The position numbers were made by a program, and so were the translations under genes. Under the pieces are notes generated by a model, which was given only the letters and a program-made list of their open reading frames with translations, searched no databases and was not told the DNA's origin. From Streptomyces niger (GTDB lineage: Bacteria; Actinomycetota; Actinomycetes; Streptomycetales; Streptomycetaceae): a stretch of 64,000 bases of DNA. Location of the stretch: positions 310,001 to 374,000 of the forward strand of contig NZ_JOFQ01000007.1 of NCBI RefSeq assembly GCF_000718305.1, in the 5' to 3' direction. Positions 33,865-41,763 of this stretch are shown piece after piece; within the stretch, counting starts at the first letter, position 1, and each line of letters begins with the position of its first letter.

Positions 33865-34610
33865 GGTTGGCTCTCTCCCTCGGTCGGCCGTTCTGTGGGC
33901 TCCACCCTACCGGGGAGCCCCGGCGCGGCCTGCGGTGGAGCGTCCGGTGCGCGGTGGCGCACCCAGGCGTGGACGAAGCCCAGCAGGAAGCCCACGACGT
34001 GGGCCAGGTAGGCGACGCCGGGACCGTTGACCGCGCGCTGCGCCGCCAGCCACTGCAGCACGAACCAGAAGATCAGCACCGCCCAGGCCGGGAAGCGCAG
34101 CGGCAGGAAGAAGAGGAACGGGAAGAGGCTGGTCACCCGCGCGCGGGGAAAGAGGTAGAGGAAGGCGCCGAGTACGCCGGAGATCGATCCGGACGCGCCG
34201 ACCAGGGTCTGGCCCGATTCGGCGTGCGCCGCCGCGTAGCCCAGCAGGGCCACGTATCCGGTCAGGACGTAGAAGAGCAGGAAGTGCAGCCGGCCCATCC
34301 TGGCCTCGGCCATCCCCCCGAAGACATAGAGGAAGAGCATGTTGCCCAGCAGGTGCAGCCAGCTGCCGTGCACGAAGAGCGCGGTGAGCGGGGTGAGCAG
34401 CGCCTTCGGGTCACCGCTCCACAGGTCGCGCGGGATGACGCCCCACCGGGCGAAGTACGCGCTCTGCGCCTGCAGGAGCGATTCCCCCGTGCCGTGTATG
34501 CCGTTGAGCCCCGAGGCCGGGCCGATGACGAAGACCACGCAGCAGATGCCGATCAGGACGTTGGTCATACGGGAGAACACGGTTCGCAGGGACGGGATCG
34601 AGGCCGACAT
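33861..34610 (-). CDS. Rhomboid family intramembrane serine protease
   Basis: 249 aa from ATG 34610 with about six to seven membrane helices. Catalytic dyad visible: Ser140 in LVGASGSISGVLGAFLYL and His204 in YLAHVVGFLLG. Also HGSWLHLLGNMLFLYVFGG, the conserved HxxxHxxxN loop of rhomboids. Cleaves membrane-protein substrates within the bilayer; targets unknown. An in-frame TTG at 34637 could extend it by 9 residues; no Shine-Dalgarno is seen. Its stop overlaps the Lrp-like gene. Confidence 0.9.
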   Translation of the reverse strand: MSASIPSLRTVFSRMTNVLIGICCVVFVIGPASGLNGIHGTGESLLQAQSAYFARWGVIPRDLWSGDPKALLTPLTALFVHGSWLHLLGNMLFLYVFGGMAEARMGRLHFLLFYVLTGYVALLGYAAAHAESGQTLVGASGSISGVLGAFLYLFPRARVTSLFPFLFFLPLRFPAWAVLIFWFVLQWLAAQRAVNGPGVAYLAHVVGFLLGFVHAWVRHRAPDAPPQAAPGLPGRVEPTERPTEGESQP

Positions 34611-34801
34611 GAAGTGATCATGCCGTAATAGCCACAAAGGGGACAGAGTGCCTCGCCGTGTTCCGGCACCCGGGCGCGCACGGCGCCGGGCCGCCGCCAG
34701 GCCGTAGGGTTACGGGCAGTACTTTCCGTACTTCCGCAGTTCGACGGCGCACCGCGTGAACCCGCTCAACCGCACGACGCTTGACGAAAGAGGACGACAC
34801 A

Positions 34802-35041
34802 ATGGCTGTTCCCCTGCCGACGGCCGAAACCCGGTGGCGCTGCACGCTGTGCGGCAACCTCACGCGTTTCGACGTGACCCGCCAGTCCAAGGTGGTGGAG
34901 TACGTCCACCTCGACCTGGCCGGCGAGCCCAAGGTCGAGGAGCGCGAGGTGCTCAGTGAGAGCATCGAGTCCGTCCGCTGCCGCTGGTGCAACGCGGTCG
35001 ACCAGATCGAGCTGGTGGACCGGCCCGGCGCGGACGCCTGA
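34802..35041 (+). CDS. Small zinc-ribbon protein, function unknown
   Basis: 79 aa. Two Cys pairs, CTLCGN (about 14-19) and CRWCNA (about 60-65), should bind one zinc. Between them lies a basic then acidic stretch (TRFDVTRQSKVVEYVHLDL). ATG 34802 has AAGAGGAC upstream. From memory it is conserved in streptomycetes next to the NYN-domain gene that follows after 18 bp, so an RNA-related job is possible but unproven. Confidence 0.82.
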   Translation: MAVPLPTAETRWRCTLCGNLTRFDVTRQSKVVEYVHLDLAGEPKVEEREVLSESIESVRCRWCNAVDQIELVDRPGADA

Positions 35042-35059
35042 GATCGGAGCGGTGCAGCA

Positions 35060-36430
35060 GTGGTGGAGCGTCCAGCGGGGCATGAGGGGGAAGAGCGCGA
35101 CCCGGAGGCCGGTGCGGCCGACGAAGTGCTCGACCGGCCCCTGCCCGAGGGCGTGAGGCGCCGTGTCGTGGCGCTCACCGCGGAGTCCTTCGGCGGCCTG
35201 ACGGTCGCCGAACTTCCACCGCCGCTGCGCCAGTATGCGCGCTTCACGCCGTCCCGGCGGATGAAGTTCGCCGGCAACGCCATGGCCGCGGCCCTGGAGA
35301 GCGACCCGGTCTTCCGGCAACGGATCGCGGCCCGGCTCCGCGAGACCCAGCAGGAGCTGGCCGAAGCGCTCCAGCAGGGCACCCCGCCCGCCGCCGCCGA
35401 CCCGCAGGACGTCGCGGCGGCGGCGTACGTGCTGCGCCCGCCGGGCTGGGTGAAGCTGGTCGCCGCCGCGGGCGAGGAGGTCCGGCGCGCCGACGAGCAG
35501 CGGGCCGACGAGGAGACCGAGCGGGAGCTCGCCCGGCTGCGGGAGGAGCTGGCCGAGGCGCGGGCGGCGTCCCGTGCGGAGGCCGACAAGGCGAGAGGCG
35601 ACCTCGAAACGGCACGCAAGGAGAACGACGCGCTCCAGCGCAAGCTGCGCAGCGCGCTCAGCGACGTCAAGCGCGCCCAGGCCGCGGCGCGCAAGGCGGA
35701 GGCCGAGACCGAGTCGCTGCGCTCGGCGGCGGCCACGGAGAAGGCGGCCACCGACAGCGAGATGCGGCGGCTGAAGGCCCGGGTCGCGGAGGCGGAGGCG
35801 GCGCTCGAAGCCGGCCGGCGCGCCGCGCGCGAGGGGCGCAGCGTGGAGGACATGCGCCTGCGGCTGCTCCTGGACACCGTCCTGGACGCGGCCCAGGGGC
35901 TGCGCAGAGAACTGGCGCTGCCGCCCGCCAACGTCCACCCCGCCGACACCGTCGACGCGGTGGAGCCGGGCCGGATGACGCCCAAGGACGTCGCCACCCG
36001 CGCGCTGTCCGAGACGGACCCGGCGCTGCTCGACCAGCTCCTGGCGCTGCCCCAGGCGCACCTGGTGGTGGACGGCTACAACGTCACCAAGACCGGCTAT
36101 CCGACGATGCCGCTGGACAAGCAGCGGCTGCGGCTGCTGGGCGGGCTGGCCGTCCTCGCCGCGCAGACCGGCGCCGAGATGACGTGTGTCTTCGACGGCG
36201 CCGAGCTGGCCGCACCGGTACTGCTCGCCCCACCGCGGGGCGTTCGGGTTCTATTTAGCAAACCGGGCGTAACGGCTGATGAGTTGATTCGTCAGCTCGT
36301 ACGTGCCGAACCGCCCGGCCGTCCCGTCGTGGTGGTTTCCACCGACCGGGAAGTGGCCGACGGAGTGGCGAAGGCGGGCGCCCGCCCCGTCGCATCGGCC
36401 CTGCTCCTCAAGCGACTTGCCCGCACCTGA
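35060..36430 (+). CDS. NYN (YacP/Rae1-like PIN-fold) domain protein with long coiled coil
   Basis: 456 aa. An N-terminal helical domain (VVALTAESFGGLTVAELPPPLRQYARFTPSRRMKFAG) is followed by a charged coiled coil of Ala/Glu/Arg (about 140-270) and a C-terminal NYN domain from about residue 333: HLVVDGYNVTKTGYP, EMTCVFDGAE and VVVSTDREVADGVAKAGA supply the acidic residues of a PIN-like RNase. From memory, annotated as RNA-binding in S. coelicolor. GTG start. It forms a pair with the zinc-ribbon gene upstream. Confidence 0.86.
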   Translation: MVERPAGHEGEERDPEAGAADEVLDRPLPEGVRRRVVALTAESFGGLTVAELPPPLRQYARFTPSRRMKFAGNAMAAALESDPVFRQRIAARLRETQQELAEALQQGTPPAAADPQDVAAAAYVLRPPGWVKLVAAAGEEVRRADEQRADEETERELARLREELAEARAASRAEADKARGDLETARKENDALQRKLRSALSDVKRAQAAARKAEAETESLRSAAATEKAATDSEMRRLKARVAEAEAALEAGRRAAREGRSVEDMRLRLLLDTVLDAAQGLRRELALPPANVHPADTVDAVEPGRMTPKDVATRALSETDPALLDQLLALPQAHLVVDGYNVTKTGYPTMPLDKQRLRLLGGLAVLAAQTGAEMTCVFDGAELAAPVLLAPPRGVRVLFSKPGVTADELIRQLVRAEPPGRPVVVVSTDREVADGVAKAGARPVASALLLKRLART

Positions 36431-36747
36431 AGGCGTACCGACCGCCCCGTACGCCGTGTGGGATGGAACACTCCGATTGCCTCTTCTTCGGTGCCTGAGC
36501 GTCAATTACCTGCTACGCGCGGTGCGCTATTGGTAAAGGATGCTCGTGTGGCCAAGTTTTTTCCCGTGAAGATTTGAAGCGATCACAACTCGGTTACTAA
36601 GGTCAGGCCTCGAACCTTCATGCAGTTGATCATCCAACCGGGATGAACAGTGAAGGAACCGCCGAGTCCGCGGCGTTCACGCGGAGCCGGGGACCCAGCT
36701 CCCCCCACCACCCGGTAGGCGGCTGAAGGAAGAAGGAGCTCGCCCCC
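36431..36747 (+). promoter_or_regulatory. Leader region of the first NlpC/P60 gene with a partial c-di-AMP riboswitch-like core
   Basis: 317 bp without a clear gene. Bases about 36656-36725 contain CGCCGAGTCC, then GGAGCCGGGGACCCA and later GGTAGGCGG, which match the first half and one later element of ydaO/c-di-AMP riboswitches often found before Streptomyces cell-wall hydrolase genes. The expected GGGGTGAAT and CCGACAGCTAAC elements are missing, so it may be degenerate or unrelated. GAAGGAAGAAGGAG then provides the ribosome binding site. A 27-codon frame (36642-36725) overlaps this region. Confidence 0.35.
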
Positions 36748-37770
36748 GTGGCGTCCCACCGTCGACCCAAGCAGCCGAGCCGCACGCGCGTCACCGTGTT
36801 CACCGCGACCGCCGCAGCGGCTGTCGCCCTCTCCTCCCAGGCCGCCCAGGCCGCGCCGAAGCCGACCAAGGAAGAAGTCAAGTCCGAGGTCGACAAGCTC
36901 TACGAGCAGGCGGAGCAGGCCACCGAGAAGTACAACGGGGCCAAGGAGGACCAGCAGAAGCTGCAGAAGGAGGTCGACCGCCTCCAGGACAAGGTCGCCC
37001 GTGGCCAGGAGGAGCTGAACAAGCTCCGCAAGGGCATAGGCACCGTGGCGTCGGGCCAGTACCGCAGCGGCAGCATCGACCCCTCGGTGCAGTTGTTCCT
37101 CTCCGGTGATCCGGACACCTACCTGGAAAAGGCCTCCACGCTCGACCAGTTGAGCGGTAAGCAGGCCTCCCAGCTGAAGACCATCGCGGACAAGCAGCGC
37201 ACCCTGGCCCAGGAGCGCGAAGAGGCTGCCGGCAAGATCAAGGACCTCGCCGACACCCGCAAGGCGCTGGGTGACAAGAAGGACGAGATCCAGGGCAAGC
37301 TCGCCAAGGCGCAGAAGCTGCTCAACTCCCTCACCGCCAAGGAGCGCGCGGCGCTCCAGGCGAAGGAGGAGCGCGCCAACCGCGCCAACAGCCGCGTCGA
37401 CCTGGGCAGCGCCGTCCCCAGCTCGCAGCGGGCCGCCGCCGCGCTCGCCGCCGCCAAGACGAAGATCGGCTCGCCGTACGTCTGGGGCGCCACCGGCCCG
37501 TCCTCCTTCGACTGCTCGGGCCTGACCTCCTGGGCGTACCAGCAGGCCGGCCAGTCGCTGCCGCGCACCTCCCAGCAGCAGGCGACCGCCGGCACCCAGA
37601 TCGGCCGCGACCAGCTCAAGCCCGGCGACCTGGTGCTCTTCTACAGCGACCTGCACCACATCGGCCTGTACGCGGGCAACGGCCAGGTGCTGCACGCGCC
37701 CAAGCCGGGTGCCGCGGTGCGCTTCGAGTCGATGGACAACATGCCCTTCATGTACGGCGTTCGCGTCTGA
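36748..37770 (+). CDS. Secreted NlpC/P60 peptidoglycan endopeptidase (RipA/C-like)
   Basis: 340 aa. Signal peptide (RVTVFTATAAAAVALSSQAAQA), long coiled coil (about 40-215) with SGSIDPSVQLFLSGDPDTYLEKASTLDQLSG (in parts), and the C-terminal NlpC/P60 domain: Cys in SPYVWGATGPSSFDCSGL, His in HHIGLYAGNGQVLHAPKPG. It cleaves cell-wall stem peptides; the coiled coil is a likely inhibitory or localisation part. GTG start with AGGAGC upstream. The next gene is a paralogue. Confidence 0.92.
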   Translation: MASHRRPKQPSRTRVTVFTATAAAAVALSSQAAQAAPKPTKEEVKSEVDKLYEQAEQATEKYNGAKEDQQKLQKEVDRLQDKVARGQEELNKLRKGIGTVASGQYRSGSIDPSVQLFLSGDPDTYLEKASTLDQLSGKQASQLKTIADKQRTLAQEREEAAGKIKDLADTRKALGDKKDEIQGKLAKAQKLLNSLTAKERAALQAKEERANRANSRVDLGSAVPSSQRAAAALAAAKTKIGSPYVWGATGPSSFDCSGLTSWAYQQAGQSLPRTSQQQATAGTQIGRDQLKPGDLVLFYSDLHHIGLYAGNGQVLHAPKPGAAVRFESMDNMPFMYGVRV

Positions 37771-37859
37771 CGCCGGGTGACCGCGGCCGGGCCCGACACG
37801 CCGGAACCATCCGGACGCGCCGCCCGATCGGGGGAATTGCGGCAGCCGCCGCTGACTTA

Positions 37860-37905
37860 CCGCCTCGCCGGTGACCTGCAACGTCACCGGCGAGGCGGCT
37901 TTTTG
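37860..37905 (+). terminator. Canonical Rho-independent terminator between the two NlpC/P60 genes
   Basis: CCGCCTCGCCGGTGAC (37860-37875) pairs perfectly with GTCACCGGCGAGGCGG (37883-37898) across a 7-nt loop and is followed by CTTTTTG. It is the only terminator in the window with a strong T-tract, 90 bp after the first hydrolase stop. Confidence 0.93.
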
Positions 37906-38028
37906 TGCGGGCCCGGAGGTCGTTGGCCGGGGTGTACCGCCGCCGTTACTGTCTGCCTCCGCAGTCGCCGGTCACCGACCGCCCGCCCCGGGCGGCAGGG
38001 GCTGCACGGGAAGGGAGTGCGGCCTCAC

Positions 38029-39072
38029 GTGGCGTCCCACCGCCGTTCCTCGCCGTCGGGTCCGCAGGGCCCGGCACGGATCACGCTGATGTCGGCAGCC
38101 GCCGCGGCCGCCGCCGCCGCGCTGACCGCGGTCCCCGCGACCGCCGACCCCGGCACCGGCCGGTCCGCCGGGCGCGCGGAGCTCACCGCGCGGGTCGACG
38201 CGCTCTACGCCCAGGCCGAGCGGGCCACCGAGAAGTTCAACGGCGCCAAGGAGCGGACCGCCGAACTGCGCGATGAGGTGGCCAGGTTGCAGGACCGCAC
38301 GGCCCGGGCCCAGGAGCGGGTCAACCGGCTGCGCGGCCGGCTCGGCGCGATGGCCGCCGCCCAGTACCGCGCGGGCGGCGTGGACCCCTCGCTCGTCCTG
38401 ATGCTCTCCGCCCACCCGGCGGACTACCTCGACAAGGCGCAGATGCTCCGCCGGATCGGCACCGCCCAGGTGGGGCGGCTGAGCCGGCTGGTGGACGCCG
38501 AGCGGGTGCTGGACCGGCAGCGCGGGGCCGCCGCCGGCCGGCTGATCCGGCTGGAGGAGGCCCGCCGGGCCGTGGCCCGCCAGAAGCACGCGGTCGAGCG
38601 CAAGCTCTCCGCGGCCCGGCGGCTGCTCGACGCGATGCCCGCGCGGGACCGGAAGGCGTACGCGCGTGCCTCGCGCTCGACACGGTACGGCTCGCTCCCG
38701 GAGCTGACCGGGCCGGCGGGCGTCTCCGGCCGCTCCTCGCTGGCGGTGGCCGCCGCGCGGTCCGCGGTCGGCGCGCCGTACGCCTGGGGCGCGTCCGGCC
38801 CGCGGTCCTTCGACTGCTCCGGGCTGATGCAGTGGGCGTACGCCCGGGCCGGCGTCTCGCTGCCGCGCACCTCGCAGCAGCAGCGGTACGCCGGCCGGCA
38901 GGTGCCGCTCTCCCAGGCCCGCCCCGGCGACCTCGTCGTCTACCGCTCCGACGCCAGCCACGTCGGGATGTACGTCGGCAACGGCCAGGTCGTCCACGCC
39001 CCGCACCCGGGCGCCCAGGTGCGCTACGACCCGGTCGACATGATGCCGGTCTCCGGAGTGACCCGCGTCTGA
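38029..39072 (+). CDS. Secreted NlpC/P60 peptidoglycan endopeptidase, paralogue of the preceding gene
   Basis: 347 aa. Same plan as the upstream gene: signal peptide (ITLMSAAAAAAAAALTAVPATA), coiled coil with GGVDPSLVLMLSAHPADYLDKAQML (in parts), and NlpC/P60 domain with Cys in GASGPRSFDCSGLMQWAY and His in SHVGMYVGNGQVVHAPHPG. Both begin MASHRR, so they are tandem duplicates, but this copy is richer in Arg and poorer in Lys (higher GC). GTG 38029 start. A strong terminator separates the two, so they can be controlled apart. Confidence 0.91.
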   Translation: MASHRRSSPSGPQGPARITLMSAAAAAAAAALTAVPATADPGTGRSAGRAELTARVDALYAQAERATEKFNGAKERTAELRDEVARLQDRTARAQERVNRLRGRLGAMAAAQYRAGGVDPSLVLMLSAHPADYLDKAQMLRRIGTAQVGRLSRLVDAERVLDRQRGAAAGRLIRLEEARRAVARQKHAVERKLSAARRLLDAMPARDRKAYARASRSTRYGSLPELTGPAGVSGRSSLAVAAARSAVGAPYAWGASGPRSFDCSGLMQWAYARAGVSLPRTSQQQRYAGRQVPLSQARPGDLVVYRSDASHVGMYVGNGQVVHAPHPGAQVRYDPVDMMPVSGVTRV

Positions 39073-39201
39073 CCGCGGCCGCCGCGTCGCCCTGCCCCGC
39101 CGCCCCGCCACGGCCGGTCAGGCGTGCGCCCGGTTGCCCGATCCGGTGACCGGCGGCCGGATGTTGCCCGTGGGTATCCGCTCACGCATACGATTTGCCG
39201 C

Positions 39202-40476
39202 GTGGCGGAAAAGCAGCGGCCGTACCGGCGGCAGACGGCGGCGACCTGGGCGGCGGGCGGCCTGGCCCTGCTGCTGGCGGTGCTCACGGGCTGCGGGGGC
39301 CGGGCCACCGGGCGGACCGACCCCGCGACCGTGCAGCACGTACTGGACGCCCGCGCGGCCGCCGTACGGGACCGGGACGCGGGCGCCTTCCTCGCCTCCG
39401 TGGACCCGGCCGCCGACGGCTTCCGTGCCCGGCAGCGGCGGATGTTCGCGAACCTGCGCGGCGTACCGCTCGCCGACTGGCGCTACCGCCTCGTGCGGAC
39501 CGGCGCCTTCCCGCTCCCCGCTACGGCGGGCGGCGGCCCCCGGATCGCCGCCGAGGTCCGGCTGCGGTACCGCCTCACCGGCTACGACACCGAGCCCGTC
39601 ACCGCCGTCCAGTACCTCACCCTCACCCGGCGCGACGGCCACTGGCGGATCAGCTCGGACGCCGACGGCGCGGCCGACGGCAAGCACACGGCACGCCAGT
39701 TGTGGGACCAGGGCCGGGTACAGGTGGAGCGCGGCGAGCACAGCCTGGTGCTGGGCACCGGGCAGACCCGGGCCCGCCTGCGCGAGCTGGCCCACCGCGC
39801 GGACGAGGCGGTGCCGGCCGTCGCCGACGCCTGGCCGGGGCGCTGGTCGCGCGAGGTGGTGGTCGAGGCGCCGGACTCGGTGCGCCGCATGGCCGAACTG
39901 CTGGGCTCCCCGGACGACTCCGCGTACGAGGGGATAGCGGCCGTCACCACGGGCGAGGCGGGCGCCTCGGCCCGGGCCCCCGCGGACCGCGTGATCGTGA
40001 ACCCGCGCGCCTACGGGGAGCTGAGCGCGCTCGGCCGGCGGATCGTCCTCACCCACGAGACGACGCACGTCGCCACCCGTACCGCGACGACGGCCACCAC
40101 CCCGCTCTGGCTCTCCGAGGGGTTCGCCGACTGGACCGCGTACCGCAACGCGCGCCGCACGCCGCGGGCCGCGGCGCCCGAGCTGACCCGCGCGGTGGCC
40201 GCCGGCCGGCTGCCGGACCGGCTGCCGACCACCGCGGACTTCGGCTTCGACGCGGGCGCCGACCGGCTGAACCGCGCGTACGAGGGCGGCTGGCTGGCCT
40301 GCCGCATGATCGCCGACACCTGGGGCGAGGACCGCCTGGTCTCCTTCTACCGGGCGATGAGCGCGGCGTCGAACGGCCCGGAGGCCCTGGACCACACCTT
40401 CCACGAGGAACTGCACCTCTCGACGGCGCAGTTCACCGAGCGCTGGCGGACGTACGTGGCCCATGTCCTCGGCTGA
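39202..40476 (+). CDS. Secreted lipoprotein with gluzincin (HExxH) metallopeptidase motif
   Basis: 424 aa from GTG 39202. Lipobox LTGC after AGGLALLLAVLTG. The middle is a beta-rich domain (about 45-175, NTF2-like), and the C-terminal half has the zinc motif VLTHETTHVATR and, 19 residues on, LWLSEGFADWTAY with the third ligand Glu, the gluzincin pattern. It should be an extracytoplasmic, membrane-tethered peptidase. Substrate unknown. It follows the NlpC genes on the same strand, which fits an envelope role. The frame is open upstream to 39124, but the lipoprotein signal fixes the start. Confidence 0.82.
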   Translation: MAEKQRPYRRQTAATWAAGGLALLLAVLTGCGGRATGRTDPATVQHVLDARAAAVRDRDAGAFLASVDPAADGFRARQRRMFANLRGVPLADWRYRLVRTGAFPLPATAGGGPRIAAEVRLRYRLTGYDTEPVTAVQYLTLTRRDGHWRISSDADGAADGKHTARQLWDQGRVQVERGEHSLVLGTGQTRARLRELAHRADEAVPAVADAWPGRWSREVVVEAPDSVRRMAELLGSPDDSAYEGIAAVTTGEAGASARAPADRVIVNPRAYGELSALGRRIVLTHETTHVATRTATTATTPLWLSEGFADWTAYRNARRTPRAAAPELTRAVAAGRLPDRLPTTADFGFDAGADRLNRAYEGGWLACRMIADTWGEDRLVSFYRAMSAASNGPEALDHTFHEELHLSTAQFTERWRTYVAHVLG

Positions 40477-40548
40477 CCGCCGGGCGCCGTGAGGCGCGCG
40501 GGACCGTCGTGCGCCCGTGCGCTCACGTGCCCGGTACTGTCGGCCCCG

Positions 40549-41691
40549 ATGGACAAGACCCTGATCGTCACGAACGACTTCCCGCCCCGCCCCGGCGGCA
40601 TCCAGGCCTTCCTGCACAGCATGGCGCTGCGCCTGGACCCGGAGCAGGTCGTCGTCTACGCCTCGACCTGGAAGCGCACCGCGGACGGCCGCGCGGCCAC
40701 GGCGGCCTTCGACGCCGAGCAGCCGTACCCCGTCGTCCGGGACCGCACCACGATGCTGCTGCCCACCCCGCGGGTGACCCGGCGCGCCGTGGAACTGCTG
40801 CGGGAACACGGCTGTACGTCGGTGTGGTTCGGCGCGGCGGCGCCGCTCGGCCTGATGGCGCCCGCGCTGCGCAAGGCGGGCGCGCGCCGGATCGTGGCCA
40901 CCACCCACGGCCACGAGGCGGGCTGGGCGCAGTTGCCGGGCTCGCGCGACCTGCTGCGGCGGATCGGCGAGTCCACCGACACGATCACCTACCTCGGCGA
41001 GTACACCCGCTCCCGGATCGCGCGGGCGCTGACCCCCGCGGCCGCCGGGCGCATGGCACAACTGCCGCCCGGCGTGGACGAGAAGACCTTCCACCCCGGC
41101 TCGGGCGGCGACGAGGTGCGGGCCCGGCTGGGGCTCGCGGACCGCCCGGTGGTGGTGTGCGTCTCGCGCCTCGTGCCGCGCAAGGGCCAGGACACCCTGA
41201 TCGAGGCCCTGCCGCGGATCCGCGCCGAGGTCCCGGACGCGGCGCTGCTGATCGTCGGCGGGGGCCCGTACGAGAAGGACCTGCGCGCGCTCGCCGAGGC
41301 CCGTGGCGTCCGCGACGCCGTCCACTTCACCGGCGCCGTCCCGTGGGAGGAACTGCCCGCGCACTACGGCGCGGGGGACGTCTTCGCCATGCCCTGCCGC
41401 ACCCGGCGCGGCGGCCTGGACGTGGAGGGCCTGGGCATCGTCTACCTGGAGGCGTCCGCCACCGGCCTGCCGGTCGTCGCGGGCGACTCCGGCGGCGCCC
41501 CGGACGCGGTCCTGGAGGGCGAGACCGGCTGGGTGGTCCCCGGCGGCGCCCCGGCGGCCGCCGCCGACCGGATCGTGCCCCTGCTCCAGGACCCGGCGCT
41601 GCGCCGCCGCATGGGCGAGCGCGGCCGGGCCTGGGTGGAGGAGAAGTGGCGCTGGGACCTGCTGGCCGAACGCCTGCGGGAGCTGCTCTGA
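40549..41691 (+). CDS. pimB: GT4 glycosyltransferase resembling PimB' (phosphatidylinositol monomannoside mannosyltransferase)
   Basis: 380 aa GT-B enzyme. The sequence is close, from memory, to M. tuberculosis Rv2188c: LIVTNDFPPRPGGIQAFLHSMA, TTHGHEAGWAQLPG, VVVCVSRLVPRKGQDTLIEALP, DVFAMPCRTRRGGLDVEGLGIVYLEASATGLPVVAGDSGGAPDAV (in parts). The EGLGIVYLEA segment holds the GT4 donor-binding Glu. It likely adds the second mannose to phosphatidylinositol mannoside using GDP-mannose. ATG 40549 start. The fadD gene next door is convergent. Confidence 0.85.
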   Translation: MDKTLIVTNDFPPRPGGIQAFLHSMALRLDPEQVVVYASTWKRTADGRAATAAFDAEQPYPVVRDRTTMLLPTPRVTRRAVELLREHGCTSVWFGAAAPLGLMAPALRKAGARRIVATTHGHEAGWAQLPGSRDLLRRIGESTDTITYLGEYTRSRIARALTPAAAGRMAQLPPGVDEKTFHPGSGGDEVRARLGLADRPVVVCVSRLVPRKGQDTLIEALPRIRAEVPDAALLIVGGGPYEKDLRALAEARGVRDAVHFTGAVPWEELPAHYGAGDVFAMPCRTRRGGLDVEGLGIVYLEASATGLPVVAGDSGGAPDAVLEGETGWVVPGGAPAAAADRIVPLLQDPALRRRMGERGRAWVEEKWRWDLLAERLRELL

Positions 41692-41713
41692 CGCCCCTCG
41701 GGGACGCACGGAA

Positions 41714-41743
41714 CCGGCCGGGCCCTCTGCGGGGCCCGGCCGG
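41714..41743. terminator. Hairpin terminator between pimB-like and fadD-like genes
   Basis: CCGGCCGGGCCC (41714-41725) and GGGCCCGGCCGG (41732-41743) are perfect complements around a 6-nt loop, in the 72-bp gap between two convergent stops. Confidence 0.8.
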
Positions 41744-41763
41744 CTCCGTCGTGCCGGGGTCGC

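Noticed and set aside
36642..36725. A 27-codon plus-strand frame as a leader peptide of the NlpC/P60 gene
   Set aside because: No good ribosome binding site and no special codons; it overlaps the riboswitch-like bases, so it is more likely chance.
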